This document shows, in pieces, positions 49,994 to 61,985 of a DNA stretch of 64,000 nt. The stretch is taken from positions 5,272,501 through 5,336,500 of the forward strand of contig OZ018417.1 of NCBI GenBank assembly GCA_963969595.1, given 5' to 3'. The DNA comes from Neckera pumila (Eukaryota > Streptophyta > Bryopsida > Hypnales > Neckeraceae). The translations under genes were made by a program, and so were the position numbers. The number at the start of each line of letters is the position of its first letter. The first letter of the stretch is position 1. The notes beneath the pieces were generated by a model. It was not told the DNA's origin. It saw nothing but the letters and a program-made list of their open reading frames with translations, and made no database searches.

Positions 49994-51844
49994 CCCCTAA
50001 AGTTCCTTGACTAGGTTTTCATTAAAAACCCTCCAAAACTGCCATGTTTAGTACAAATATCAAATTTTTGAAAAAAAACATTTTTGAATGCATTTAACCG
50101 TAGGATCTTGTATCATAGTCGTTTAAGAAGACGTGAAAAAATTTAAAAAGAATCCACCATGTGGATTGCAAGATCTTAGTGTTTAAACTTGTAAAAGTGC
50201 CATTTTTTGACCTTGCTGAAATCCGGGCAGCTGCAGTTTAGTAGGTCAAATTTGCATGAAAAAAAAGACAAAATGATTGTAACTTTAGACCTCCTTTGAT
50301 AATGACAAGTTGTCTACATTCTTGAAAATTTTCAAATCATTTGGAATTGTCTAACATATAGAAAAAAATTAGTAAGTAGAATGAAGTAGGAAATGATGCA
50401 AAATACTAAATTATTAATAATTTGTTTATAAAACTGAAAAAAAACAATCCCAATGGTTGAAATGTTGAAATAAACAATCTACATTCTATCCATTATTTTT
50501 TTTCCAAAAATATTGAAAATTGAATTAAATATAGGACTTCAAAATTTATTTAGAGTAGAAAGTCTAAAACTGCCCACAAACTAAAAATCCTCATAACTTT
50601 TGACTCACTTATCGAAATGGAATGATCCAAAGCTTTCCATACAAACATAAATATAATAAACCAATTTCAAATTTTAACTTTTGAAAAAAGTGATTTTTTA
50701 GAGCTGTCCGAACTGCCCAAGTTGACATGCAAACAACATATTGCTTGATAACTTTTGACTTGTATTTCCAAATGTCTTGAAATTTGACACACTGAAAGAT
50801 ATTCCTTGTCCACAACTTCTATTAACCCCTAAAGTTTCATGACTATGTAATCACCAAAAATGCTCCAAAACTGCCATTTCTAATACAACTACCAAATTTT
50901 TCGAAAAAAACAATTTTTGACAAATGTAACCGTAGGATCTTATAGTTTGATATTTTGAAAACATGTGGTAAAAATTCCAGAAAATTCCACCGTGTGGATC
51001 ATTAGATATAAGCATTCAAAGTCTTGAAAACCATTTTTTCAATCCTGCGAAAAAACGGGCAGCTGCACTTTGCAAGCTCACTTTTCAATGAAAAAATGCC
51101 AATAAAGGTGGTGCTTCTTTGAATTCAGTTTCCTAAACAAGTTGTCTATATGCTTGAAAGATTTCACATCATTTGGAATTGTACAACATATAGGAAAAAA
51201 ATAGTAAGTAGAAAGAAGTAGAAAATGATTCAAAAGACTAAATTGTTAAAAATTTAATCATGGAATTTAAAAATGCCAATCCCAACGGTTGTAATGTTGT
51301 AATAATCAATCTATATCCTAGGATTATATTTTTTTCCAAAAATATTGAAAATTGAGTTAAATAAACGACTTTAAATTTTTTTTTAGAGTAGAGAATCCGT
51401 AACTGCCCGCAATTCAAAAACCCTCATAACTTTTGACTGATTGATTGAAATGGAATGATTCAAAGCTTTTTAAGTATATATAAATGTAGAGAACCAATTT
51501 CAAAAAAAAAATACGGAAAAAATGATTTTTTCTGATCTGCCCAAATTGCCCAATTACGAAAAAAGTAACATATTAGGTCACAACTTTTGACTCGTATTTT
51601 GAAATGTCATGAAACTTGGTACACATGAAGATATTCCTCGTCCCCACCTTCTATTAAAATTTCAGCCTCAAATATGGATATCTCTAGTCACACATACTTG
51701 CCCAAAATTTCTATACGGCCAAAAATGCATGTTGGTCCTTTAGGGGTTAAAATTTGGGCCAAAATAAACCAAATCTTTGCTCATAGGTACCTGCCCCAAA
51801 AAATTATAATGCCCAAAATAGCAGTCTGGTCCTTTAGGGGTTAA
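49990..51844. mobile_element. TTAA element J (922 bp without insert), host of K
   Basis: Left terminus CCCCTAAAGTTCCTTGACTA at about 49994, flank TTAC; right terminus CTGGTCCTTTAGGGG with TTAA at 51841-51844. Split at an internal TTAA by element K. The two halves rejoin exactly as in relatives (CTTCTATTAAATTTGGGCC in G). Confidence 0.92.
50822..51750. mobile_element. TTAA element K (921 bp), nested in J
   Basis: TTAA at 50822-50825 and 51747-51750; termini CCCCTAAAGTTTCATGACTA and GTTGGTCCTTTAGGGG. Complete, non-coding, young relative to J. Confidence 0.95.
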
Positions 51845-52635
51845 CAAGGAATTATACTTGTTACAAGAGCTAGTCAAGAGAATAAGAGCTATGTTCCCTT
51901 CTACCCGCCTGGTCCTTTAGAGGTCAAATGCTTTTTTCAAAATTGGATCATCTTGGCAACTAAAAGAGAATTTCAATACAATTTAGCATGCATTATTTTA
52001 ATCCCATAAAAATAAATTATGACATCTCAAAGTATTATTCATAAGTGTACCGCAAACTGACACAAGACTCTCTTGAATGGGCTCTTGTGTTCTAATAGTC
52101 TACATCTTGAATGTTCTCAATATTTAGGTTTTACTATCAGTTTTCTATTCCAAATGTAAGTGTTGGAGAGAGCTTTATTTTTTGGCTTTCTAGTACCAAA
52201 TTGCACCACAAAAAAACAATTTGGCTAAAAATGGCAATAAACCATGAAGTCTTTTGCTAGAAAACTTTGAATTTAAAAATAAATAAAAAATGGATGAAAG
52301 CACCAAATTGTGGATGAAAATAGAATTATGGCATGTGATATGTGCTAATGTAATGTTTTCTATCCAATATGTGGATGAATGTTGAGATTTGGAGCACCAC
52401 TATGGTAGGACCACTCATTCCTGATAAAAGCAACCTGTAGGGAGCAGTTTTTTCCAACCAAGGCTGGAACATATTTCCAACCAAAGCTTGGAATATTTTT
52501 TTCTCCTTTTCAAGGGTTGGCACTATTAAGGTTATGACACATGTCCCGAAGTAGTGAGCAAGAAAGCAAGATGTAGTGAGCACGAAAGTAGTTCTTGAAT
52601 GATCGAAATTAGAAGACTCTATAAGGTAAACCAAA
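51845..52635. other. Unassigned DNA with a TTAA-family end remnant
   Basis: 51908-51926 (CTGGTCCTTTAGAGG, then TCAA) is a decayed right end of another TTAA element. The rest is not recognised. CCAACCAA(A/G)GCTGGAA-type words repeat at 52450-52495. Confidence 0.5.
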
Positions 52636-54404
52636 CCATTGTGGTCGGATGACCCATAATGGACACCTAATGACCCCAGTGTTTTTTTGGGGCCTTGTGA
52701 GGCCCAAATGCCTCAAAAAAAAATGGGCTGCATCAAGCCTATAGGAAAAATTTGAAGAAAAATTGGACACTCCAATTCTTTTTTTTAATTTTGGATGAAT
52801 ATGCCAAATATTAATGAAATTCATCCAAATATGTGGATGAAAAGATAATTCTATCCAAAATATAGATGAATACTAAAATATTGGGTTACATCATTTTCTC
52901 GTGTGTTGCCACTTCAGCACTTTTCCCAAAACCAAAAAAAAAACTGAATGAATCCATGAAATTTTTTTGGCCACAATTAATGTCTAACCTGACACCAATG
53001 GAGTGATTAGTGCCCTCATTAGGAGCACCTGCTTTTTTAGTGTAAATCACTGGAGGAAGTGACTTTTCATGGCCTCCTACATTAGAAATCATTGTGACCA
53101 CTTTAGGTGATTTAGAAGAGTATATTGGATACACTTTTTATTGGTTATGGGGTAGTCTATTGACTCTTTTGGACAGATCACTTCAAAATCTGTAACAAAT
53201 TCATACTTTGTTTGAAAAATATAATTTCTATTGCTCTCACGATTTCTCACAGTTGTCTTCATGTGGGAAAAAATTTGAAAACTTTCAGCAATGGCATGAG
53301 GGTAGACTCCAAAGTTTGACCACAATGGACTGGTTTACCTTACATTGGATGTGGATTCAGATCAACTTTTGGCTTCCAAGTAATTTCAATTCAAGGCATA
53401 AAATTACCAAAAGAAATTGCAATCACTGTGATTTCTATCTTTCTACATAACAATCATTAGCCTTCAGGGAGGCTCCCTTTCCCTCCTTGAGGCGACATCC
53501 ACTAAAACTCATCAATGCGGGCATGTAGTGTCATGTTTGCTGACAGGTGTTCTTTAGCTAAATATGGTGTGGAATATGCCACACCATTTTGTCAGGGAGA
53601 AGGCAGTCTTGTAGTCTGCTCTTGAATGTTATGTACATGATAGAAAATTTACATTGCCTTGTACTGCTCCAGAACATGTACAAAATTACTTAAGTGGACG
53701 ACTATGGGTGGTTCTACCATTTTATATCGCCCCTTTGTTTTTGTTTTTTTGAAATACATGGACAATTTCCATTGCAAAGGGAAACAATACACAGAACCAA
53801 GGGACCATGTCCCCGGCGACATATTTTTTTTTTCACATCTATTTTTAACAATGTAAGCTAAAACCAAAGAGCCAATTCACAGCACCAACTCCAAGAGTGG
53901 ACAGAGAGGAGAGAAGGCCCAGGTAAGAAGCTTAGGCAAAAGATCCCATCTTGGGATGAGCCAGTAGGGTAAAAGACCCCATTGCGGTCAGAATTGGGAG
54001 TGTGCCTATATGCCATTGCTGAAATTTTTCAAATTTTTTCCCACACAAAGATAAGTGTGAGAGACAGTGAGGGCATTTGAAATTATATTTTTTGGACCAA
54101 GTATGAATTAGTTCTGAATTTTTGAAGTGATCAGCCCATAGGAGTTTGTAGGCTACTTCATGACCAACAAAATCTGAATCCAATATGGTCATCTTCCTAC
54201 CCAATGTAGTCACAACATTTTCAAACATGGAAGACCTAAAAAGTCAGTTTTTACAAAGAATTTTACACTGAAAAGTTGGAAGTACCTATTGAGGTCACTA
54301 ATTACTCCATAACTACCATGTAAGGCATTGATTGTGGTCTAAAAAACCACAATGGGGTCATTAGGTGTCCATCATGGGTCATTTGACCGCAATGGGGTCA
54401 TTTA
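52636..54404. mobile_element. 1.77-kb element with long terminal inverted repeats, contains repeat R2
   Basis: The left end (ACCATTGTGGTCGGATGACC, then CATAATGGACACCTAATGACC) is the inverse of the right end near 54357-54404 (GGTCATTAGGTGTCCATCAT). Further inverse blocks lie at 53080-53340 against 53980-54240. It looks like a foldback or composite DNA transposon. No transposase. Confidence 0.65.
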
Positions 54405-54429
54405 CCTTCATAAAAAATGAAAATAAAAA

Positions 54430-54910
54430 ACCAACCCTGGTGTTGCGGCTTTATGGCTGCCTCCCTGGTTTCTGATCCACCCCTGAAGTTTGCAATCAAA
54501 ACTCACATAAGCCCAATAAGCTTATTAGCCTCGGTGATTATGAGATGAGAGTGTGGATCATAAATGCAAGTGACAGGCCAGGGCAGGAGTTTATGTTGTT
54601 TGTGTTTGGTGTGGAAGTTTATGCTGCACCCAGCAGCATTGACGACAGTTGCCGGGAGTTGAGAATCGGCAGGCCCACAGATCCACAGATCCACTCCCCC
54701 CGTCCGGCCCGCGGCCCGGGCGCCTGCCCAGAGCAAGTCAAAAGCCGGCAGGGGGGTGTCAAAAAGGACCCCAGGCGGATTTTCTAAAGCTGGACCCTCC
54801 AAGTCAAAAGAAGGTTTCTAGATCGAAAGAAGTTCTCAAATGAACACAGTCAAGGCTGCTGCGATCCTACCTGGCTGGGGATACCTTGAGTGCTCCCTTG
54901 ATTCCGCCGC
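54430..54910. other. GC-rich island, not recognised
   Basis: Abrupt shift to GC-rich sequence (for example CCGTCCGGCCCGCGGCCCGG at about 54700). Short open frames occur on both strands but none resembles a known protein. Confidence 0.45.
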
Positions 54911-55305
54911 CCGACGGAGGTTCTAATACGACTAAGTTAAGCTATTCTTGTTAGCTTACTGTACTTAACTTTCAACAATCCTTCTTGGTTTGGTGATAAA
55001 GCAAGACGAATATTCGAAGGAGGTTCTAATAAGTCTAAGTTACTCTAATTACTGTAACTTACAAAAATCCTTCTTCATTCGGTGATAAAACGGAGGTTCT
55101 AATAAGTCTAAGTTACTCGTATTCGCTTACTGTAACTTACAACAATCCTTCTTCATTCGGTTGATCATAAGTTAGTGATAAAGCAAGACGGAGGTTCTAA
55201 TAAGTCTAGGTTACTCTTATTAGCTTACTGTAACTTACAACTATCCTTCTTCGATTCATTCGGTTGATCATAGTCATACCGGTAGTGATGAAGCAAGACG
55301 GAATA
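54911..55305. repeat. Variable-length minisatellite, about four units
   Basis: GGAGGTTCTAATA occurs at about 54915, 55019, 55092 and 55192, each followed by GTCTAAGTTACT-like and AACTTACAACAATCCTTCTT words. Periods of about 104, 73 and 100 bp reflect internal gains and losses of TTGATCATAAGTTAGTGATA-type blocks. Confidence 0.85.
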
Positions 55306-55664
55306 AAATTTGGAAATTTGGCTCGTGTCAGAGGATACGGTAATGGAGTTTGTATCAGAGCTCTGTATCAATCAGTGGCCATTCAACACATTACTGAACG
55401 TCTTTTGTTTTGTTGTTGTTGTCTTGGTTGTTCCCATCAGGCCACCTGTGGCTGGTGATTTTTGTTTTCTTTCCCTCGCAATGAAACTCCGTTTCGTTTG
55501 TGTCAAAAGAAAAAAAGAAAACTAAAAAGAAAACAAAAAAACATTACTGTCAACATGTCGTGCTTAAAATTTTGCACCATGCAATTACTCGCGACGTACG
55601 CAACTGTCTGTCCGGCTGTAGAAAATTTTAGAAATTTTAACACGACTTTTTCTTAAAAACTAAC
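55306..55664. other. Unassigned DNA
   Basis: Short ORFs only, nothing recognised. Confidence 0.4.
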
Positions 55665-56512
55665 TTAGCTCTAACACGAGGGCTAAATGAAGTTAATCAG
55701 GACTTCGTGCCAGATAAGTAGGTGACCAATGCTAATTTAACTTATCCTATTGCAGCGTATGACACCCATTAACTAGACTAGTCACACACTATTTTTGAAT
55801 TAGAGCAACTAGTGAAAATCAATTATTAAAGTTTCGTAATTTTCACACAAGGAAACCTCTGTCAGTAGTGAGACTAATTTTGTGGCCTCACTAATAGGAA
55901 GACATGAGAGACGACTTTCTTTTCTGACATTTTCGTGGATGACTTGGGAGGTTCTATTTTTCCACGTGAGTAAATTTTTTTCAAAAGTGAATGAAGAGAA
56001 GGGACCCAAAAATAGGGAACATATCTACAAACATCGGTATGACCAAAAAGATTCATGTAGAATTTACAGTCTGCTGCACTTGAGACGGAAGACCGAGGAT
56101 TCAACCGGTAATTTTTTCAACGCACCCACAGGAATAAAAAGTCTGCTTAGAGGTGGTTCTACTTACTTCCAAAGTTCCAATGTGGCATTGACCCAAAAAT
56201 CCACCAGATTCATCACTCTGGGTACATCTCCAAAATCAGTATGTACTTATGTGGAAGAATCGGTTCTAGAACCTCTACCAAAAAAATACTTTGACTTTTT
56301 TATTTTGAAACAAAATGGACAATTCCCAATACTTTGACCTTTCACAACTTCTGCATATGGTATCTAAATGCAACGTTCTTTGGTGCATTAGAACCTTCTT
56401 TCCCTTGCTAACAAGGAGATGTGAAAATTTTGACCATTCTAAAAATAACGACTAGGCACAGTTGCAAAAAGGGGCGTTTTGGGGGTGCCCAACTTAACTT
56501 AACTTAACTACT

Positions 56513-57394
56513 GTACTGTACAATACCAGGCAACTCTCAATTGTCCGTCCTTTTCAGCCATTCAATTTTTTTTCTATAATATAGAATATAAATGACATCT
56601 TTGTCTTGCATTATAAACATTCAATTCCTATGCAATTACAATCAAACATACAAAATTTGAATTTTTTAAAAGCAAAATTCCATTTTATGTGAATTATTTC
56701 ATTTAAAATTCATAGTTTTACATGATAATTGATTGAAATTCATTGGTGATGAATTTTTTTAATTCGATTGCATAGATATGTAGGAAACATTCATACGCAC
56801 ATTTCTCTTTCAATGAGCATCTCCAAAAAGTTTTGGAATTCCCTCACAACAATTTCAAAAGTTGGAGTGATAGTGTCCAAATTTTGAAAAATTGATATTT
56901 CTTCATTATAATTTGATTTTGGCAAAACAACTATACCTTCATGATCAAATGTGCAAAATTAGTAACAACGTGAAGGTCAAATAGAAAAATCAAATTACAA
57001 TAAAGAAATATCAATTTTTCAAAATTTGGACATTGTCACTTCAACTTTTGAAACTGTTGTGAGGGAATTCCAAAACTTTTGGAGATGCTTATTGGAAGAG
57101 AGATATGCGTATGGATGTTTCCTACATATTTCCGCAATTTAATTAAAGAAATTCATCATCAATCTTTTTCAATGAATTATTGTGTAAAATCAATGAAATT
57201 TAATGAGACAATTCATCCAAAATGGGGTTTTGTTTTTCTGAAACCCAAATTTGATATGCTTGACACAAATCGCTTAACTAATGAATGTTAATTGTGCATT
57301 ATGAAAAATATAAATATATAATACATTTTACAGTTTTCTTTTGAATGGCAGAACAAAGGGGGACGATTGAGAGTTGCCGGGTACTGTACTGTAC
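56513..57394. mobile_element. 882-bp foldback element
   Basis: The arms are reverse complements over most of the length and meet near 56950-56960. Termini GTACTGTACAATACCAGGCA and the inverse of GAGAGTTGCCGGGTACTGTAC-type sequence; inner pairing for example GGAATTCCCTCACAACAATT against AACTGTTGTGAGGGAATTCC. Absent from duplication copy 2. A transcript would form a hairpin of about 400 bp. Confidence 0.9.
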
Positions 57395-57964
57395 ATTAGC
57401 TTACCGCCTGCCTAGTCCAATTTATTTCTCAGTACTTTCATTTCTCAATTTTGGTATTTGAAAGCAATGACAGGATTTGCACTTTTTTTATATTAAAAAT
57501 AACACTTTGACTACAGTATATTGAATCTAGTAGATTCAAATAGTCCAAGCATTAGACACAGTGCAGTAAGTATGATACAAAGAATATTGAAAAGAATACA
57601 AAAGACCCCCAAATATGTAAGTTGTGCAAAACAAAGATGGAAGGTAATGTAAGGAGCCCTTGGGTTTGCCCTATTGACATTGTTGGATTTTTAATTCTTT
57701 GCACATAAAGACAAATGGGGGAAATAAAGCCAGCAATTGAATTTTTTTTTGACAAAGTATGAATTTGTTATGATTGTTTGAAGTTTGTTGGCCCAAAAGA
57801 GTCTCAAGACCACCCCATAATCAATAAAAATTGTATCCAATCATAATAATCATCTTACCTACCTAAAACAGTCACAATACTTCTTTGTAATATGGCTTCA
57901 ACATGAAGGCCTAAAAGTAAGTTCTTGTGATGGATTTACACTAGAAGGTGGAAGTTCCCATTCA

Positions 57965-58246
57965 TTAGATGATATTTTTGGGTCTTGGAGGGCCATTTTA
58001 GGCCTATTCCCTGATCTGCCCAAATTCAGTGAACGCCACTACGGGTGTGTCAAAAAAAAAAATTTCAAAAAATAAATAAATAATAATTACCAAAATATCA
58101 TTTTAAGCAAAAAAAAAATTTCAAAAAATGACGTGGCAGTCGCTTGACCACGTCAACCAGCTGCTGCTGCTGCGTTCCTACAGTCTGGGAACGCAGCAAA
58201 CAACGGGGGAACTCGGAGCCCTCTAAGACCCCCAAATCTCATCTAA
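57965..58246. mobile_element. TTAGAGG-family MITE, copy 3 (282 bp, inverse)
   Basis: Termini TTAGATGATATTTTTGGG and the inverse of CCCCCAAATCTCATCTAA. Absent at the matching place in duplication copy 2 (about 61578), which gives an empty site. Confidence 0.9.
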
Positions 58247-58302
58247 TGTGTAGTCACTAATAGTCACTCCATCATCATCATCCAAGACATTGATAGTTGC
58301 TA

Positions 58303-58605
58303 TTAACCCCTAAAGGACCAAGGTCATTTTTCTGCCAAAAAACACTCAAAACTGCCATTTCTATAGCAAAGAGTAGAAAAAAATTGAATTTTTTTTCACA
58401 TCTAACCGTAGGACCTTATATCTACCTAGAATGACAATGTGTGGAAAAATTTCAGAATTTTTGACTGCACAAATTGCAAGACATGTGCGTTTAAAGTGAA
58501 AAAAACAAGTTTTCAGCACATTGTGGGACAAGATTTTTTTATTTTGAACACTTTTAACTTTAAAATTTTGCACTACAAAGTTTTGAGCTTTAAATCTTTG
58601 CGATG
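58303..58605. mobile_element. TTAA element L, left third only
   Basis: TTAA 58303-58306 then CCCCTAAAGGACCAAGGTCA. Homologous to the left part of N (61639) and cut off at about 58605 by the duplication junction. Confidence 0.85.
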
Positions 58606-58612
58606 TCAGTAC

Positions 58613-59141
58613 TGTTGCAGGGCCTTTTTGCCGTTGTTGCATTGCAGATGGTCTTATAAAAAGAAAAGAAGAAAAGAATCTACATTGAAGAAAGGACCTT
58701 TCATGGAAACAAGGAAGGTTGAATTGATTAGTGCACATACCACTAGACTTTTCTTGGCATCCAATGGCTACTACCGCTTTTTGTCATGATGACTCCCATC
58801 AATCACCTTGCCGAGAGTTTTGCCGAGGTTGGCAAAATGACAAAATATGCCGATCCCGGGGGGTCCCATACCGAGACCGTGAAAGTGGAGGTTTCCACAC
58901 CGATTGCATTGGAGCACAATTTTAAATAAAAATTCTTGTCCACCCTGCACAGTGCTGATACTGTGTAAGGTGATGGTTGCATTGCAGATGGTCTAATACT
59001 GTAAAGTCCATTTGGCGTTTGGGTGCCGGCTTTGCATTGGGTCAAATTTTCCCAAGAAAGAATTGGTACTTTAGAAGCCTCGTGGAATGGCCCGCGATGT
59101 AATGTTGCAGGGCCTTTTGCCATTGTTGCATTGCAAATGGT
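58613..59141. repeat. 39-bp direct repeats bounding a 450-bp segment
   Basis: TGTTGCAGGGCCTTTTTGCC is followed by GTTGTTGCATTGCAGATGGT at 58613-58652, with a close copy at 59103-59141; a partial copy is at about 58970. The segment lies exactly between the two duplication copies, suggesting a junction insertion. Inside, nothing is recognised. Confidence 0.7.
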
Positions 59142-59142
59142 T

Positions 59143-61985
59143 TTAGCTCTAACAAGAGAGCTAAATGAAGTTAATCAGGACTTTGTGCCAGATAAGTAGG
59201 TGACCAATGCTAATTTAACTTATCCTATTGCAACGTATGACACCCATAAACCAGACTAGTCACACTATTTTTGAATTAAAGCAACTGGTGAAAATCAATT
59301 GTTAAAGTTTCATAATTTTCACTCAAGGAAACCTCTGACAGTAGTGAGACTAATTTTGTGGCCTCACTAATAGGAAGACATAAGAGACGACTTTCTTTTT
59401 TGACATTTTAGTGGATTACTTGGGAGGTTCTGTTTTCCACGTGAGTAAATTTTTTTCAAAAGAGAATGAAGAGAAGGGACCTACAGTACAAAAAAAATAG
59501 GGAGCACAGCTACAAAAATGTATGACCAAAAGTATTCATGTAGAATTTACAGTCTACTGCACTTGAGAAGACCGAAGTTTCAATAGGTAATTTTTTCAAT
59601 GCACCCACAGGAATAAAAAGTCTACTTACTTCCAATGCGGCATTGACTCAAAACCACCATCATCATCACTCTGAGTACATCTCCAAAATTAATATGTACC
59701 TATGTGGAAGAAACGGTTCCAGAACCTCTACTGAAAAAATACTTTGACCTTTTTATTTTGAAACAAATGGACAATTTTCAATAGTACTTTGACCTTTCAT
59801 AACTTCTACATATGGTATCTAAATGCGGTGTTCTTTGGTGCATTAGAACCTTCTTTCCCTTGCCAACAAGCATGTGAAAAATTCCGATGTGAAAATTTCG
59901 ATTATTCTAAAAATACTGAGTAGGCACAGTAGCAAAAAGGGGCGGTTTGGAGGTGCCCACCTTAACTTAACTTAACTTCATTTCTCAATTTTGGTATTTG
60001 AAAGCAATGACAGGATTTGCACATTTGAGTGAGGCATTGTGCATTTGAAGCGCCTGCATATCATTCTCACTTGTGACCTGATCTGAAACTCTGATATGAC
60101 AAAATTGAAATACTTAGTATAGTTTATAATTCCAGAAAATATGAATGTTTAATATAAAAACATCCATTGATAATTTCAAACAAATATAACACTCTGACTA
60201 CAGTATTTTGAATCTAGTAGATTCAAATAGTCCAAGCATTAGACACAGTGCAATACGTATGATACAAAGAATATTAACCCCTCAAGGATCGTTGTCCATT
60301 TGGGGGACAAATGCGTTTTTGGGCAGGTATCTACGGGCTGAAATTCTGTCATGATTTTTTAAATTTTTTTTGGAAGATAGAAAAATTGATAAGTTTTGTG
60401 GGAATATAATTCTTTTCACAATCGGGGCCCGGGAAAAAAAGTTATGACCAAATAAGCTCAAAACAAGGGACGACAGGCAACCCGGGCAGCAAAAAAAAAT
60501 GGACAAAAATTTGAATTTTTTATTAAATATTTTTTTCTTCATAGATTATATTTTTGTCTGTTTGGAAATCTTTGATTTATTTCATTTGGATTTGTTATGA
60601 GAAAGTTATGGACATTCTTGTTTTGGGGGCAGTTAGAGCATCTTTTTGAAAAAAATAACTTCTTAGATGCATTTCTAAATGCAATTTTTCCAATTTTTCA
60701 ATTTTTTTTTACATGGTCTATATTACTTGCTAGAACAATCTCACCATTGGAATTAGTGCATTTTAATTCCATCTAAAATATATGAATATTTTAGATTTTC
60801 CTTCTATCTTGTAATTACTTTTACTTAACAATTTTTTAAAGAATGATAATTAAGTTTTTTTGATTTTTTTTTCCTAGACCCTCAACTCAATTCTCCACTA
60901 CAAAGATTTAAAGCTCAAAACTTTGTAGTGCAAAAATTTTAAGTTAAAAATGTTCAAAGTCAAAAAATCTAGTCCCGCAATGTGCTGAAAAACTTGTTTA
61001 TTTCACTTTAAACGCAAATATTTTGCAATTTGTGCAGTCAAAAATTCTGAAATTTTTTCCACACACTCTCATACTAGTTAGGTGTAAGATCTTGTGGTTA
61101 GATGTGAAAAAAAACAATTTTCAATGTTTTTACTTTTTGCTATAGAAATGGCAGTTTTGAGTGTTTTTTGGCAGAAAAAGGGCCTCGGTCCTTTAGGGGT
61201 TAAAAAGAATGCAAAAGCCCCCCCCCAAATGTAAGTTGTGCAAAACAAAGATGGAAGGTAATATAAGGAGCCCTTGGGTTTACCCTATTGACATTGTTTT
61301 TGCACACATAAAGACAAATGGGGGAAACGAAGATAGCAGTTGAATTTTTTTTTTTGACAAAGTATGAGTTTGTATTGATTTTTTGAAGTTTGCTATGCAA
61401 TTGGCCCAAAAAAGCCTCAAGACCGCCCCAAAATCAACAAAAAGTGTATCCAATCATAATAATCTTCTTACTTGCCTAAAGTAGTCACAATATTTTTTTG
61501 TGACATGGCTTCAACATGAAGGCCTAAAAAAGTTAGTTCTTGTAATGAATTTACACTAAAAGGTAGAAGTTCCTATTGTAGTCACTAACAGTCACTCCAT
61601 CATCATCATCAAAGACTCACATTGATTTTTGCTACTAACCCACAAAGACCAAGGCCATTTTTCTGTCCAAAAACACTCAAAACTGTCATTTCTATAGCAA
61701 AGAGTAAAAAAAATTGAAAACTGTTTTTTTCTTCACATCTAATCACAGGATCTTATATCTAACTAGTATGACAATTTGTGGAAACAATTTCAGAATTTTG
61801 ACTGCGTAGATTGCAAGATATTTGCATTTAAAGTGAAAAAAACGAGTGTTTTTTTTGTTTTTGTTTTTTACAATAACAAATGGAAACCATTGTATTAAGA
61901 GAGAAAAAAAAGTAACTGTCAAGCCAGAGGTTGGACAAATGAAGAGAATAAGAGCAAAAAAAGAGAAGATGAGCAGCAAGAGTAA
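59143..61985 (+). repeat. Tandem duplication copy 2 (right limit approximate)
   Basis: Collinear with 55665-58605. Contains element M, absent from copy 1, and about 160 bp (60024-60190) missing or replaced in copy 1. Homology continues into element N, which corresponds to L. Confidence 0.88.
60274..61203. mobile_element. TTAA element M, 922 bp, complete
   Basis: TTAA at 60274-60277 and 61200-61203; termini CCCCTCAAGGATCGTTGTCC and CCTCGGTCCTTTAGGGG. The empty site is preserved in duplication copy 1 (GAATATTGAAAAGAATAC, about 57581-57600). Confidence 0.95.

Larger units (their letters stand above)
55665..58605 (+). repeat. Tandem duplication copy 1
   Basis: Starts TTAGCTCTAACACGAGGGCT. Collinear with 59143 onwards at an initial offset of 3,478 bp. 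Holds insertions absent from copy 2: a foldback element (56513-57394) and a TTAGAGG MITE (57965-58246). It ends inside element L. Confidence 0.9.

Noticed and set aside
54840..54910. Start of an rRNA gene (CTACCTGGCTGG)
   Set aside because: Only a short resemblance; flanks do not follow the conserved small-subunit rRNA sequence.
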